From: CADEED01 sp963839685
GTDB lineage: Bacteria; Pseudomonadota; Gammaproteobacteria; Steroidobacterales; Steroidobacteraceae
NCBI GenBank assembly: GCA_963839685.1
Contig: CAWIVS010000015.1
Location: 60,297 to 124,296, forward strand
DNA length: 64,000 bases
Reading direction: 5' to 3'
Positions 8,254 to 16,811 of the stretch are shown one piece after another; position 1 is the first letter of the stretch; each line of letters begins with the position of its first letter. Position numbers and translations under genes: made by a program. The notes under the pieces were generated by a model that worked only from the letters and a program-made list of their open reading frames with translations, was not told the DNA's origin and did no database searches.

Positions 8254-9348
8254 ATGCTGAAGTTGCGAACGTCGCTTCTCTCAGTGCTGCTTCTTTGCCT
8301 AGCCGCACCCGTGATGGAAGCGCAGGAAGATGCACGACTCCGTGAAGACTGTCGTCGTATTGCCGGTTCCATCATGACGGGCAATTCATTGGATACCGTT
8401 CGATATCTCACCGATACCATCGGACCGCGGTTGGTGGGCTCTCCTGGCTCCGCGATCCTGCTGCCCAATTCAGTTCCGAACAACGTGCTCGGCGATTGGG
8501 TAGACACTGCCAACGCGCGTGCCACCGTTCTTCCGCTCCCCGTGGCAGAAATCGGGCTTGAAGACAATCTGCTGCTACGCCGCCATCTGAAACAGGGCGG
8601 CGTGACCGTTCAGATTGAGATCGAAAACCGAGTTGCGGGCCCTGTACAGGTTGGCAACGTTATCGGCGAGATTCGAGGCAGAGAAAAACCTGACGAGTGG
8701 GTTCTCGTGGGTGCGCATCTGGACTCCTGGGACTTGGGGACAGGAGCGCAAGACAACGCAACAGGCAGCGTCATGGTACTCGAGGCAGCCCGCAGCATAG
8801 CGGCGCTCCCCCAGCCGCCTCGACGCTCGATCAGATTTGCCCTCTGGGCGGGAGAGGAACCGGGTATTCCCGGTTCAGCTGTATACGTAAAGGCTCATGG
8901 TGACGAGCTGAAAAATTGTGTTGCCGCTATGAATATCGACAACGGAGCCGGCCATCCGCTTGGCTGGAAGGTCGCGCGGGCTGACGTCAGGAAAGCCATG
9001 CAACCGATTTCCGAGAGTTTCCTCAAAGAATTGGGCGGGGATGGACTTTCCTCGGTTGTGGACTGTGGCTCGGATCATTGTCCCTTCTTGCTCAAAGGAA
9101 TCCCGGTGCTCAACTTGTGGGTCGATACTTCCCTTTACTGGGAGGTGCACCACAAAGGAAGCGACACCTTCGAGAAGATAGATCCACTGCACTTCAGAGC
9201 CGATGCGGCGATTGTGGCTGTCACCGCATATTTGCTTGCGGAGCGTGAGCAGCCGATCGCACCGCACGCAAGCAAGGAGGACACAGTGGAACTGCTGAAA
9301 AGCGCCGGCCTTGATCCTGACGTCGTCCATGCCCTCTGGAGACCCTGA
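8254..9348 (+). CDS. M28-family metallopeptidase (carboxypeptidase Q-like), shortened
   Basis: A secreted zinc aminopeptidase/carboxypeptidase. The metal and catalytic residues are visible: GAHLDSWD (His), AQDNATG (bridging Asp), WAGEEPG (Glu pair), NIDNGAG (Asp) and EVHHKGSD (His). A signal peptide (LRTSLLSVLLLCLAAPVMEAQ) follows ATG 8254, preceded by a CGAGG ribosome-binding site. At 364 residues it is about 100 shorter than usual. After GPRLVGSPGSA the sequence jumps directly to LPVAEIGLEDN, so much of the N-terminal half (including the usual PA-type insert) is missing. It may be a reduced or inactive form. It sits in an accessory segment between tRNA-Thr repeats. Confidence 0.8.
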   Translation: MLKLRTSLLSVLLLCLAAPVMEAQEDARLREDCRRIAGSIMTGNSLDTVRYLTDTIGPRLVGSPGSAILLPNSVPNNVLGDWVDTANARATVLPLPVAEIGLEDNLLLRRHLKQGGVTVQIEIENRVAGPVQVGNVIGEIRGREKPDEWVLVGAHLDSWDLGTGAQDNATGSVMVLEAARSIAALPQPPRRSIRFALWAGEEPGIPGSAVYVKAHGDELKNCVAAMNIDNGAGHPLGWKVARADVRKAMQPISESFLKELGGDGLSSVVDCGSDHCPFLLKGIPVLNLWVDTSLYWEVHHKGSDTFEKIDPLHFRADAAIVAVTAYLLAEREQPIAPHASKEDTVELLKSAGLDPDVVHALWRP

Positions 9349-9487
9349 GGGTGGGCGAGGTCGTGACAACCGTGTCCGCTTCGGGCCGAGGCTGTGTGAA
9401 AAACTCAGAACTAATTTGTGTGGATGCGAGTACTCGAATGGACGGAGTCCTCCTCGCGAATAGGACGCACTAGTGACTCACTGGAGG

Positions 9488-11032
9488 TCAGGCAACGTAG
9501 GGTCGCCTCGTGTGCCAGTCAGTTGCTTGCTCATAAGCGTGCGCGAGCGCGAGCACCTTCGCCTCGCCCAAACGCGGCCCGCTGATCTGCAGACCGATAG
9601 GCAGCCCCGAACTGCTGAATCCACACGGGATAGAAATGGTCGGGAGACCGTAGACATTAAAAGGTGCCGTATTGCGGATCAGCTCCAAATCAATACCAAG
9701 ACGCACGGCCTCCTCGATGGTAGGCGGGGGCACGGCCGTCGTCGGAGTGACCAGTAGGTCCACGTCTGAGAATACGCCCCCGATTGCCCGGCGCACCTCG
9801 TCCAGTTCACGGCGCGACTGAATGTAAGCCGCGGTAGTCACTTCGGAGCCTTGCCGCAAATTCCGGCTAATGGCGGCGTGATAAAGCTGCGGTGTCTTCA
9901 AGAGATAGGGTGCATGGAAAGCGTAAATCTCGGCGAGGACGATATTCGGGGTCATCGCATCTGAGATAGGTTGCAGGCTGACTTCTCGAAGACCCGCCGT
10001 CAGGCGGCGAAGCACTCCCAGAGCTGTATTCATCGCCGCTTCGATCTCTGGGTCGAGTTTTTCGTAGAACACCGCGCGTGGCGTTCCCAGCCGCAGCGCT
10101 GATACTTTGTCCCGCAGCGCCACCGTGTAGTCCGGTATCGGCGCCTCTACGCTGGTGCTGTCGCGCGGGTCGTAGCCCGCTATGGCGGAGAGCAGGAGCG
10201 CGACGTCGGCCACGCTGCGGCACATCGGCCCGAGGTGGTTCATCGACCACCAGCCGGCTTCCCCGCCGCCGCGCATGCCTACCAGTCCGTAGGTCGGTTT
10301 GAGGCCGACGATTCCGCAATAAGCCGAGGGCACGCGTATCGACCCGCCCGCGTCTGTGCCGACCGCTCCGAAACAGAGGCCGGCGGCGACGGCTGCAGCC
10401 GATCCGCCCGAAGAGCCACCGGCGATTCGATCGTGTTGCCACGGGTTATGGACAGGACCGAAGTGGCTGACGGCCGCGGTAGTGCCAAAAGCAACCTCAT
10501 GCAAGTTCTGCTTGCCGAGCAGGACAGCGCCCGCCGCCTTCAGACGTCGTACGACTTCGGCGTCCGAGGCGGGAATGCGGTCTTGAAAGACCGCGCTGGC
10601 GAGTGTGGTTCTCACCCCCGCCGTATCGATGTTGTCCTTGAGTCCGACAGGGATACCGTGGAGCGGACCGAGCCACCTGCCGCGCAGCACCTCGGCCTCG
10701 GCTTCACGCGCCTGCGCCAAAGCTTCCTCGGCAGTCACGGTGATGAAGGCGTTGAGTTCGGGGTTCAGCCGATCGATGCGCTGCAAACAGGCACGCGTCA
10801 ACTCGACCGGCGATATTGCTTTTCTGCGCACCAGGTCGCCGGCTTCGCGGAGACTCAGCGTAGTAAGGTCAGTACTTCCTTCACCACCGAAGACCGTTTC
10901 GGTGAGGTAGGAATTCAAGAGCAAGGTCCCACCATAGGAGACGCCAGCTCTTAGGAGGGATCTTCGCGACCACATGTCTTGCGGCGAAACGAAGTCCCGA
11001 GGTGCCTCAATCTTCTGTTGACCACTATCCAC
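9488..11032 (-). CDS. Amidase-signature family hydrolase, probably exported
   Basis: A 514-residue amidase. The Ser-cisSer-Lys triad can be assigned: Lys132 in GLKDNID, the cis-Ser in GGSSGG (about 207), and the nucleophile Ser231 in TDAGGSIRVPS. The N-terminus has a twin-arginine-like motif (SRRSLLRAG) followed by a hydrophobic stretch, which suggests Tat export or membrane anchoring. Family members hydrolyse carboxamides; the substrate is unknown. No gene is next to it on the same strand. It lies between the complete tRNA-Thr and its 3' fragment, in a less GC-biased segment with the M28 peptidase. Confidence 0.87.
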   Translation of the reverse strand: MDSGQQKIEAPRDFVSPQDMWSRRSLLRAGVSYGGTLLLNSYLTETVFGGEGSTDLTTLSLREAGDLVRRKAISPVELTRACLQRIDRLNPELNAFITVTAEEALAQAREAEAEVLRGRWLGPLHGIPVGLKDNIDTAGVRTTLASAVFQDRIPASDAEVVRRLKAAGAVLLGKQNLHEVAFGTTAAVSHFGPVHNPWQHDRIAGGSSGGSAAAVAAGLCFGAVGTDAGGSIRVPSAYCGIVGLKPTYGLVGMRGGGEAGWWSMNHLGPMCRSVADVALLLSAIAGYDPRDSTSVEAPIPDYTVALRDKVSALRLGTPRAVFYEKLDPEIEAAMNTALGVLRRLTAGLREVSLQPISDAMTPNIVLAEIYAFHAPYLLKTPQLYHAAISRNLRQGSEVTTAAYIQSRRELDEVRRAIGGVFSDVDLLVTPTTAVPPPTIEEAVRLGIDLELIRNTAPFNVYGLPTISIPCGFSSSGLPIGLQISGPRLGEAKVLALAHAYEQATDWHTRRPYVA

Positions 11033-11270
11033 TGCCTCACCCGTTCATGCATCTTGTCACGACGCTTAACGAATGGCGGGTTGTAATGTTGCATCCGAGT
11101 GAGATGCAAGTGTTCAATTACGCACGAATGGGGACTGGCGGCTAGCGTTGTCAACGTCGTCGTTGGTGGCGGCATCTTCGTTCTGCCCGCTCTGCTGGCC
11201 GCAGAAGTCGGCGCTTGGGATTGGATGATCTCGCGATGGCGTCGTAAGAAGTGAAATCGCGAGACCATGC

Positions 11271-11302
11271 TCAGGGGTCGCGGGTTCGATCCCAGCAGCC
11301 GG
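11271..11302 (+). repeat. 3' fragment of tRNA-Thr(UGU)
   Basis: It matches the 3' half of the tRNA at 8070 (from TCAGG of the anticodon stem through the T-arm to GCAGCCGG) with one missing G and one T-to-A change. This is the sort of direct repeat left at the far end of an element integrated at a tRNA 3' end. It lies just upstream of the next gene. Confidence 0.75.
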
Positions 11303-11317
11303 GATAGGAGACAGAAG

Positions 11318-11806
11318 ATGGCCAAGAACGTGATTTGTCTTTGGTATGACGGCACAGCAGAAGAGGCTGCCCGGTTCTACGCACGGACTTTTCCAGACAG
11401 CGCCGTGACAGCGGTCCACACTGCCCCCGGTGATTATCCGGATGGCAAACAGGGGCAGGTGCTCACGGTTGAATTTACGGTGGTGGGCGTTCCCTGCCTC
11501 GGCCTGAATGGCGGCCCGGCTTTCAAGCACAGCGAAGCCTTTTCGTTTCAGATCCTCACCGAGACCCAAGCCGAGACCGATCGCTATTGGAATGCCATCG
11601 TCGGTAATGGCGGCACCGAGAGCGCCTGCGGGTGGTGCAAGGACAAATGGGGCTTGTCCTGGCAGATCACCCCACGCGCACTAATGGAAGCAACGACCGA
11701 TTCTGATCGTGCGGCCGCGAAGCGCGCCTTCGAGGCGATGATGAAAATGAAAAAGATCGACATCGCCACGATCGAAGCAGCACGACGCGGACCGGCTCGC
11801 GCCTAG
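11318..11806 (+). CDS. VOC-superfamily (PhnB/glyoxalase-like) protein
   Basis: A 162-residue protein with the paired beta-alpha-beta-beta-beta modules of the vicinal-oxygen-chelate fold: ICLWYDGTAEEAARFY, then FSFQILTETQAETDRYWNAI and CGWCKDKWGLSWQITPRAL. Relatives are labelled PhnB or '3-demethylubiquinone-9 3-methyltransferase-like', names that do not imply proven activity. ATG 11318 follows AGGAG at 11306-11310. The tRNA-Thr 3' fragment ends 15 bases upstream, so the promoter region abuts the integration scar. An SDR gene follows closely. Confidence 0.8.
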   Translation: MAKNVICLWYDGTAEEAARFYARTFPDSAVTAVHTAPGDYPDGKQGQVLTVEFTVVGVPCLGLNGGPAFKHSEAFSFQILTETQAETDRYWNAIVGNGGTESACGWCKDKWGLSWQITPRALMEATTDSDRAAAKRAFEAMMKMKKIDIATIEAARRGPARA

Positions 11807-11833
11807 AGCGCACCGTCTGCCGGCACACCAGCA

Positions 11834-12521
11834 GTGCTTCAGCAAAAGCGCATTGCGGTGACCGGTGCCTTCGGGGCATTGGGTGTGGTCGTGATGCGGG
11901 CGCTGGCGGACGCCGGGGCGAACGTGGCCGGCATCGCGCGCACGCCTGTCAGCAAGGCGCCGCGCGGAGCTCGGCGGGCTCGCCTTGTTTGGTGACGCCG
12001 ACATCAGCGACGCTCGCGTAGCCGAAACGACGCTGCGCGCGGTTGCACAGAAGCTTGGCGGACTCGACGCGCTGGTGAACCTCGCAGGTGCCTTCCGCTG
12101 GGGCAAAGTTGCAGACAACGACCCGGGTATCTGGGAGCTGATGTACAAGACAAACCTGCTTACCGCGGTCAACGCCACTCGCGCGGCGCTGCCACTGCTG
12201 AGCACGAATGGCCGCGTCATCTACATCGGTGCTGCCGGCGCAGTAAAGGCCGGTGTCGGCATGGGACCCTATGCGGCGTCGAAGGCGGGCGTGGCGAAGC
12301 TCACGGAAGCGCTGGCAGCAGAGGTCAAGGATCGCGGCATCACCGCCAACGCTATCCTGCCGAGCACCATCGATACACCTGCGAACCGCGCCGACATGCC
12401 CGATGCAGACGTCTCGCGCTGGGTGCAGCCTGGGCAGGTCGCGGATCTGATCGCCTTCCTGTTGTCCGATCGCGCGAGTGCGATCACCGGCGCGCTCATT
12501 CCCATCGTGGGCCGGGTTTGA
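11834..12521 (+). CDS. Short-chain dehydrogenase/reductase (one frame break)
   Basis: A classical SDR. The N-terminal Rossmann motif is VTGAFGALG, the NLAG segment follows, and the catalytic motif is YAASK. The C-terminus has ITANAILPSTIDTP and the terminal ITGALIPIVGRV. The frame breaks near 11965, between VSKAPRGA and LGGLALFGDADISD. Start is the GTG at 11834; no better start was seen. Substrate unknown. It is 27 bases downstream of the VOC gene and probably co-transcribed. Confidence 0.8.
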
Positions 12522-12549
12522 TCGACAACAATCACTGCGCGGGGCGCGG

Positions 12550-12831
12550 TCAAGCGAACTGCATGACCTCGGCGCCGCGCATGTCAACGAAACGGCCATG
12601 CCGCGTCACGGCGATGCGGAGCGTAACGCCGGCGCAGGTCGGGCAGCGGAGGACGGCGCCCATCTCCAGCGCGAACACCCGCTGCTCGGCCAACGCGGCG
12701 CCATGTCCGCAACCCGCGCAGACGATCCGTGCCCGGGTAGCGTCCAGCATGAACACCGAGGCGAGGATGCCGGCCGCGGCGTTGCCGTCGACCCAGGTCT
12801 GGGACTCATTTGCATCGTCGACCGTGTTCAT
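12550..12831 (-). CDS. DUF6510-like small zinc-ribbon protein
   Basis: A 93-residue protein with a CxxC pair (CAGCGHG) and a second pair (CPTCAG) spaced like a zinc ribbon, preceded by DGNAAAGILASVF. This pattern fits the DUF6510 family, which is known mainly from its neighbourhood with a flavin reductase and a sulfite-oxidase-like protein, as here. ATG 12831 is chosen because AAGGAG lies just upstream (12838-12843 on the + strand). It is the last gene of a three-gene leftward operon. Function unknown; a role as metal- or redox-binding partner is inference. Confidence 0.75.
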   Translation of the reverse strand: MNTVDDANESQTWVDGNAAAGILASVFMLDATRARIVCAGCGHGAALAEQRVFALEMGAVLRCPTCAGVTLRIAVTRHGRFVDMRGAEVMQFA

Positions 12832-12847
12832 GTCGCTCTCCTTCAGG

Positions 12848-13606
12848 TCACTCTCCCGAGGGTCCAAAACGCTCCGTCCGTATGCTGGCCGGTTCGTAGC
12901 CCAGCCCGACCAAGGTCGTTGCGATGACCTCGACGAATGAAGTCGGCCCGCACACGAAGATCAGCGGCCGCGCGTCGGGCGGCGGTGCGGTCGCGCGCAA
13001 CATCGCCTCATCAACCCGCCGCGTGTAGCCGCGCCAGTCCGGCGGGGCGGCGCGCGTGTAAGTCCACACGATCTGCAACGCGGGATCGGCCCGAGCGAGC
13101 GCGTCCAGCTGTGCGGCGAACATCGCGTCTTCGGCCGATCGCGCAGAGCAGAGCAACGTCGTCGGCAGACCGCCCGCGACGCGCCGGCGATGCTCGAGCA
13201 CGGCCATGAACGGCGCGATCCCCGAACCCCCTGCGCACAGATACAACGGTCCGCCGGCGGGAGCCTCCCACACGAAGTAGCCGCCGATCGGCCCACGCAG
13301 CTCGAAAGCATCGCCGATCCGAAGCTCCATCGTGAGGTACGGTGACACTTCGCCGCCGATGACGTGCTCGACTGCGAGCGAAAGTCCCGACTCGTGGGGC
13401 GCGGAGGCAATTGAATAACTTCGCTGCGCCTGGTAGCCGTCGGCGCCCGTGAGTCGCAAGTCGATATGCTGGCCGGCGAGGTGTCCGGGCCAATCGGCGA
13501 GCGTCACATGTAGTAGTTTTGCGCGGCTGCCCAGTTGCTCGATCGACTCGACGCTGACGGTCTGCCAACGTAGCGGGCGCACGGGCGTGGCTGCGTCAAT
13601 CGCCAC
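12848..13606 (-). CDS. Ferredoxin-reductase-type FAD/NAD(P) oxidoreductase
   Basis: A 252-residue flavoprotein of the FNR family. RSYSIAS binds FAD, GGEVSPYL follows, GGSGIAPFMAVLEH is the NAD(P) pyrophosphate loop, and CGPTSFVEVIA is the C-terminal nucleotide motif. There is no [2Fe-2S] domain. Its GTG start overlaps the 3' end of the Moco-oxidoreductase gene, so it probably passes electrons between NAD(P)H and that protein. The partner assignment rests on the overlap and is an inference. Confidence 0.85.
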   Translation of the reverse strand: MAIDAATPVRPLRWQTVSVESIEQLGSRAKLLHVTLADWPGHLAGQHIDLRLTGADGYQAQRSYSIASAPHESGLSLAVEHVIGGEVSPYLTMELRIGDAFELRGPIGGYFVWEAPAGGPLYLCAGGSGIAPFMAVLEHRRRVAGGLPTTLLCSARSAEDAMFAAQLDALARADPALQIVWTYTRAAPPDWRGYTRRVDEAMLRATAPPPDARPLIFVCGPTSFVEVIATTLVGLGYEPASIRTERFGPSGE

Positions 13607-14222
13607 TGTAGCGTTGCTCGCGCCAGGGATCTCCGTAGAGATGGTAGCCCAGACCTTCCCAGAAGCCGGGACGGTCGGCGGTGATGAACTCGAGGCTTCG
13701 CACCCATTTGGCGCTCTTCCAGAAATAGAGATGCGGGACCAGCAGGCGTGCGGGCCCGCCGTGAGTGGCAGCGAGCGGTGCGTCGGCGAAGCGCGTTGCG
13801 ATCATCGCGCGGCCCCCGAGGAGATCCTGGATGGGCACGTTCGTCGTGTATCCGCCGTCGCAATGCGCCATCACGTAAGCGGTCGGCGGCACGGTCAGTC
13901 CGGCAGCCGCGAGCAACGCATCGATCGTCACGCCATCCCACACGGTGTCGAGCTTGCTCCACTTTGTAACGCAATGAATGTCGACGGTGACCCGTGTCTG
14001 AGGCAGATCCTGAAACTCCGCCCAGGTCCACTTCCCGATGGGCGTGTTGCTGACGCGCATCGAGAACGTCCATTCGGTGAGCGGCACATGCGGCGTCGGG
14101 CCTGCAGAGAGCACGGGAAAGTCGCGCGCGACGTACTGGCCGGGCGGGACACGGTCGCGGTTCGCGGGCTCTACTCGCCGCCCCTGGAAACCTCGCGAGA
14201 TTGGTCGCTGTTGGTCGGGCAC
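13596..14222 (-). CDS. Sulfite-oxidase-like molybdopterin oxidoreductase
   Basis: A 208-residue protein of the sulfite-oxidase Moco-domain family. The core IHCVTKWSKLDTVWDGV holds the conserved cysteine that ligates molybdenum. YVMAHCDGGYTTNVP, GPARLLVPHLYFWKSAKWV and GFWEGLGYH follow. It lacks a dimerisation domain and an obvious signal peptide. It is the first gene of the Moco / flavoreductase / DUF6510 operon. The substrate is unknown; protein methionine-sulfoxide repair or sulfite oxidation are both conceivable for this family. Confidence 0.85.
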   Translation of the reverse strand: MPDQQRPISRGFQGRRVEPANRDRVPPGQYVARDFPVLSAGPTPHVPLTEWTFSMRVSNTPIGKWTWAEFQDLPQTRVTVDIHCVTKWSKLDTVWDGVTIDALLAAAGLTVPPTAYVMAHCDGGYTTNVPIQDLLGGRAMIATRFADAPLAATHGGPARLLVPHLYFWKSAKWVRSLEFITADRPGFWEGLGYHLYGDPWREQRYSGD

Positions 14223-14345
14223 GATTGGCTCACCTCGACGGATTGTCGGCGTCTCGTACGGCGATCACACCACGCGCGCTGAAACCGCGCCTATTGCACC
14301 ATGGTATCGGTGGTCCCCGGATGTTCGAGGACGGGTTGGCGAACC

Positions 14346-14369
14346 GGCCCCGGCGCTAGCGCCGGGGCC
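14346..14369. terminator. Perfect GC-rich palindrome downstream of 14428-15243
   Basis: A 24-base uninterrupted palindrome centred on CTAG, with GGCCCCGGCGC arms. It lies just beyond the 3' end of the leftward gene that ends at 14428. No clear T-tract follows, so it may be a weak terminator or mRNA 3' stabiliser. Confidence 0.45.
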
Positions 14370-14427
14370 TTCGAGTAGATAGCAGTGCGGTTGGAATGTC
14401 CGCGCCGCAAAGTCACTCTGTGATGTG

Positions 14428-15243
14428 CTACGGCGCCTGCGCGTTACGCTTGCGCATCAACAGGAACGCCGCAATCGCGATGATCACGATCAGCCCGATC
14501 CAGAGTAGCCGTCGATCTTTGGGCTCCTCGGTGGGCGTGGCTTCCTCAGTCGCCGCAACCGCAGGCGTGGCCATTGCTTCGGAGGGTGATTCGGCGGCCG
14601 GTGTTGGTGTTTCGGCGGCCGGTGGTGTCTCGGCCGCAGCCGCCACGGGTGCTTCAGCGGGCGCTTCAGCCGGTGCTGCAGCGGCCTCCGCCTCGGCAGC
14701 ATCGAGTGAGGCCTGCACGTTCTTCTCGGTAAGGACCTCCGGCGGGGCGGCCGTGACGATCATGGCCGTCAATTGGTCGCCTTCCTTCAGGTCGGTCACG
14801 CGAACGGGCTTGCCATCCATGTATACCTGCACACCGCGCGCGTCGATCTCCGCCTTCTTGAACCATTTGACACCGTCGTCAGTACGCACGTGGACCGAAG
14901 TTCCGACCTGGCGCACGACCGTGCCTTTCTTGATTTCAGTCACGTACACGGGGCGAGTCGTCGTGGTGGTCGTGACCGTGGCGGTGCCTTTCATGCCCGC
15001 CTTGAGGTCATGCACGGACATCGGCTTGCCGTCCACCGTAAACCTGAAATCATCAGGAACGGTCAGCTCACGCGCGCCATTCTGATCACGAATGACGAGG
15101 GTGTTGCCGGCCACCGAAAGCACCTCGAACTTGAGCACGTCCGATGTCTGCGTCTGTGTCTGCGCGGTAGCCGCACCCGCACTGAACAGCGTCAGCGCAA
15201 GGGCTAGCAAGACGGTCCTGGTCACACTAAGGCAGTTCTTCAT
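14428..15243 (-). CDS. Exported, C-terminally membrane-anchored Ala/Pro-rich protein
   Basis: Not recognised as a named family. The 271-residue product has a signal peptide ending in GAATAQ and a region of about 150 residues with two similar motifs (FTVDGKPMSVHDLKAGMKG and YMDGKPVRVTDLKEGDQL), which suggests a duplicated small beta domain. An Ala/Pro/Glu-rich linker follows. The C-terminus has a transmembrane helix (LLWIGLIVIIAIAAFLLM) with a basic end. ATG 15243 is supported by GGAGAGG upstream. The layout suggests a protein anchored in the inner membrane with a periplasmic head. The linker is compositionally biased, which is common and not evidence of transfer. Confidence 0.7.
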   Translation of the reverse strand: MKNCLSVTRTVLLALALTLFSAGAATAQTQTQTSDVLKFEVLSVAGNTLVIRDQNGARELTVPDDFRFTVDGKPMSVHDLKAGMKGTATVTTTTTTRPVYVTEIKKGTVVRQVGTSVHVRTDDGVKWFKKAEIDARGVQVYMDGKPVRVTDLKEGDQLTAMIVTAAPPEVLTEKNVQASLDAAEAEAAAAPAEAPAEAPVAAAAETPPAAETPTPAAESPSEAMATPAVAATEEATPTEEPKDRRLLWIGLIVIIAIAAFLLMRKRNAQAP

Positions 15244-15675
15244 GATTCCTCTCCTGATTGCGTTTGTTGTGCTTCTTGGTCTACCGAATGGAAAACGCGG
15301 ATCGGGTATACGCTCTTGAGCCACGACCGCCTAGTACGGCCCGATCGGGGATTCACAACGCGATGCCGATGACAATCCAGCGCCCATCGCGCGGCTTTTC
15401 GCTGCAATGCGCAATTGGTGCTCCCGGACCGGATCCACGAGATGTCTTGTGCATTGCGCCATTCGGTATCTGCAAGCTCCGGTATCAGCATATTTGTGCG
15501 CGTGCGCAATTGGACCCAAGGCGGACTTCGATCCGCGCCCCGACGTCTCATTATCAAAGCGATCTCAATAAGGGCCGACGCACAACTGAGAGCCGCCAAT
15601 CGTTCCGGATCGACGGGTGGCGACTGCGGTGTGCGTCCGCCTTCGCAGAATGATTGCCAGGCAAGAGGACAAACC
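15244..15675. other. Divergent intergenic region
   Basis: Lies between two divergent envelope-protein genes. No coding region is supported. TGCGCAATTGG occurs twice, at 15408-15418 and 15503-15513, and could be a regulator site. Promoters for both genes are expected here but none is clear. Confidence 0.4.
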
Positions 15676-16252
15676 ATGAAATTCAAAATCTCAGCGCTGA
15701 TGTTCGTCGCGACCGTGCTGCTGGCTGCCGTGCCGGCATTTGCAGACGAGTACGACGATACGATCGCGATCTTCAAGGGCGCGGGCGAAAGCGGCAAGTT
15801 CTTCGAGAATAGCTATGGCTACGCGGTATTCCCGACCGTCGGCAAAGGCGGTCTGGGCGTCGGTGCAGCTCACGGCACAGGGCACGTCTACGAGCAAGGC
15901 AAGTACGTCGGCGTACGTAACGATGAATCAGCTCAGCGTCGGGTTGCAGGCCGGCGGTCAGGCGTTCAGCCAGATCATTTTCTTCGAACACAAAGGCGCC
16001 TTCGACGATTTCACGAAAGGCAACTTCGAGTTCGACGCAACCGTCCAGGCCGTTGCGATCAAGGCCTCAGCGACCGCCAGCGCCGGAACGACGGGCGCGA
16101 GCACGGGCGCGGCCACGGGCGGCGGAAAGAAAGAGGCCACATCGGCTGGGACTTACCGCAAAGGAATGGCCGTGTTCACCGTGGCCAAGGGCGGATTGAT
16201 GTACCAGGCCGCGGTCGGCGGGCAGAAGTTCAAATACAAGGCGAATAAATAG
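15676..16252 (+). CDS. Secreted lipid-binding SYLF-domain (Ysc84-type) protein (one frame break)
   Basis: A signal peptide (MLLAAVPAFA-like cleavage after ISALMFVATVLLAAVPAFA) is followed by a SYLF domain: FENSYGYAVFPTVGKGGLGVG, QLSVGLQAGGQAFSQIIFFE, and at the end GMAVFTVAKGGLMYQAAVGGQKFKY split by a low-complexity Ala/Gly/Thr stretch. SYLF proteins bind phosphoinositide-like lipids in eukaryotes; bacterial members are periplasmic and poorly understood. The frame changes near 15915 between QGKYVG and MNQLSVG, probably an indel error. A terminator hairpin follows directly. Confidence 0.8.
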
Positions 16253-16288
16253 TCAGACAAGGCGCCAGCGGCGTTTGCGCCGACGAGC

Positions 16289-16318
16289 AGACACCGCCCG
16301 CGGACGGCGGTGTCTTTT
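16289..16318 (+). terminator. Rho-independent terminator, possibly bidirectional
   Basis: The stem AGACACCGCC (16289-16298) pairs with GGCGGTGTCT (16306-16315), followed by TTTT. It sits between the SYLF gene and the convergent lipoprotein gene. Confidence 0.8.
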
Positions 16319-16334
16319 CGCACTGTCTGATTGA

Positions 16335-16811
16335 TCAATGCCGGCCGAAGTTCGGCGCTGTCCATCCGCCGCCGCTGCAGCCCACGTGTCGTGTGCACTT
16401 GCCGGACTTGTTGCGCATGTCGTCGCGGTACTGATTCATGTTGTCGACCTGGGTGCGCAGCTCCGACTCGGTGATGCAGTTGATGCGCGCGATGCTCGAT
16501 CCGATCTCGCGGTAACGCTTGCAGAACCTGAGCTCGCCATCTTTCTTGAGCTTGACGAAGTCCCGGGCGGCATCCAGGTATTTCTGATCCAGCGCCGCGG
16601 CCACTTCTTCCTCCGTCGGCACGGTCCAGAGCGGTTTCTTGCCGTCAGGCTTCCCGGCGGCGGCCTTTTCCCGCACGGCGGGATCCTGGGAAGTCGCCGC
16701 CGAGTAAGCGGCGGTTGCTGAGTCGGGTGGGCCGGACGCGCACGCCGATAGCCAGGTCATCGAAGCCACCAGCCCCGCCGAGACCAGTGACCTGGTGTGA
16801 TTCACGATCAC
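16335..16811 (-). CDS. Lipoprotein of unknown function, paralogue A
   Basis: A 158-residue protein with a lipobox (TWLSACASG), then a disordered stretch and a conserved core (LWTVPTEEEVAAALDQKYLD, LRFCKRYREIGSSIARINC, RTQVDNMNQYRDDM, RNKSGKC). It is clearly homologous to the product of the gene upstream (16808-17260), sharing the same motif order and the four cysteines of the core. The GTG start overlaps the upstream TGA (GTGA), so the two are co-translated. No known family is recognised. The paired cysteines suggest disulfides in the periplasm. Confidence 0.75.
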   Translation of the reverse strand: MIVNHTRSLVSAGLVASMTWLSACASGPPDSATAAYSAATSQDPAVREKAAAGKPDGKKPLWTVPTEEEVAAALDQKYLDAARDFVKLKKDGELRFCKRYREIGSSIARINCITESELRTQVDNMNQYRDDMRNKSGKCTRHVGCSGGGWTAPNFGRH

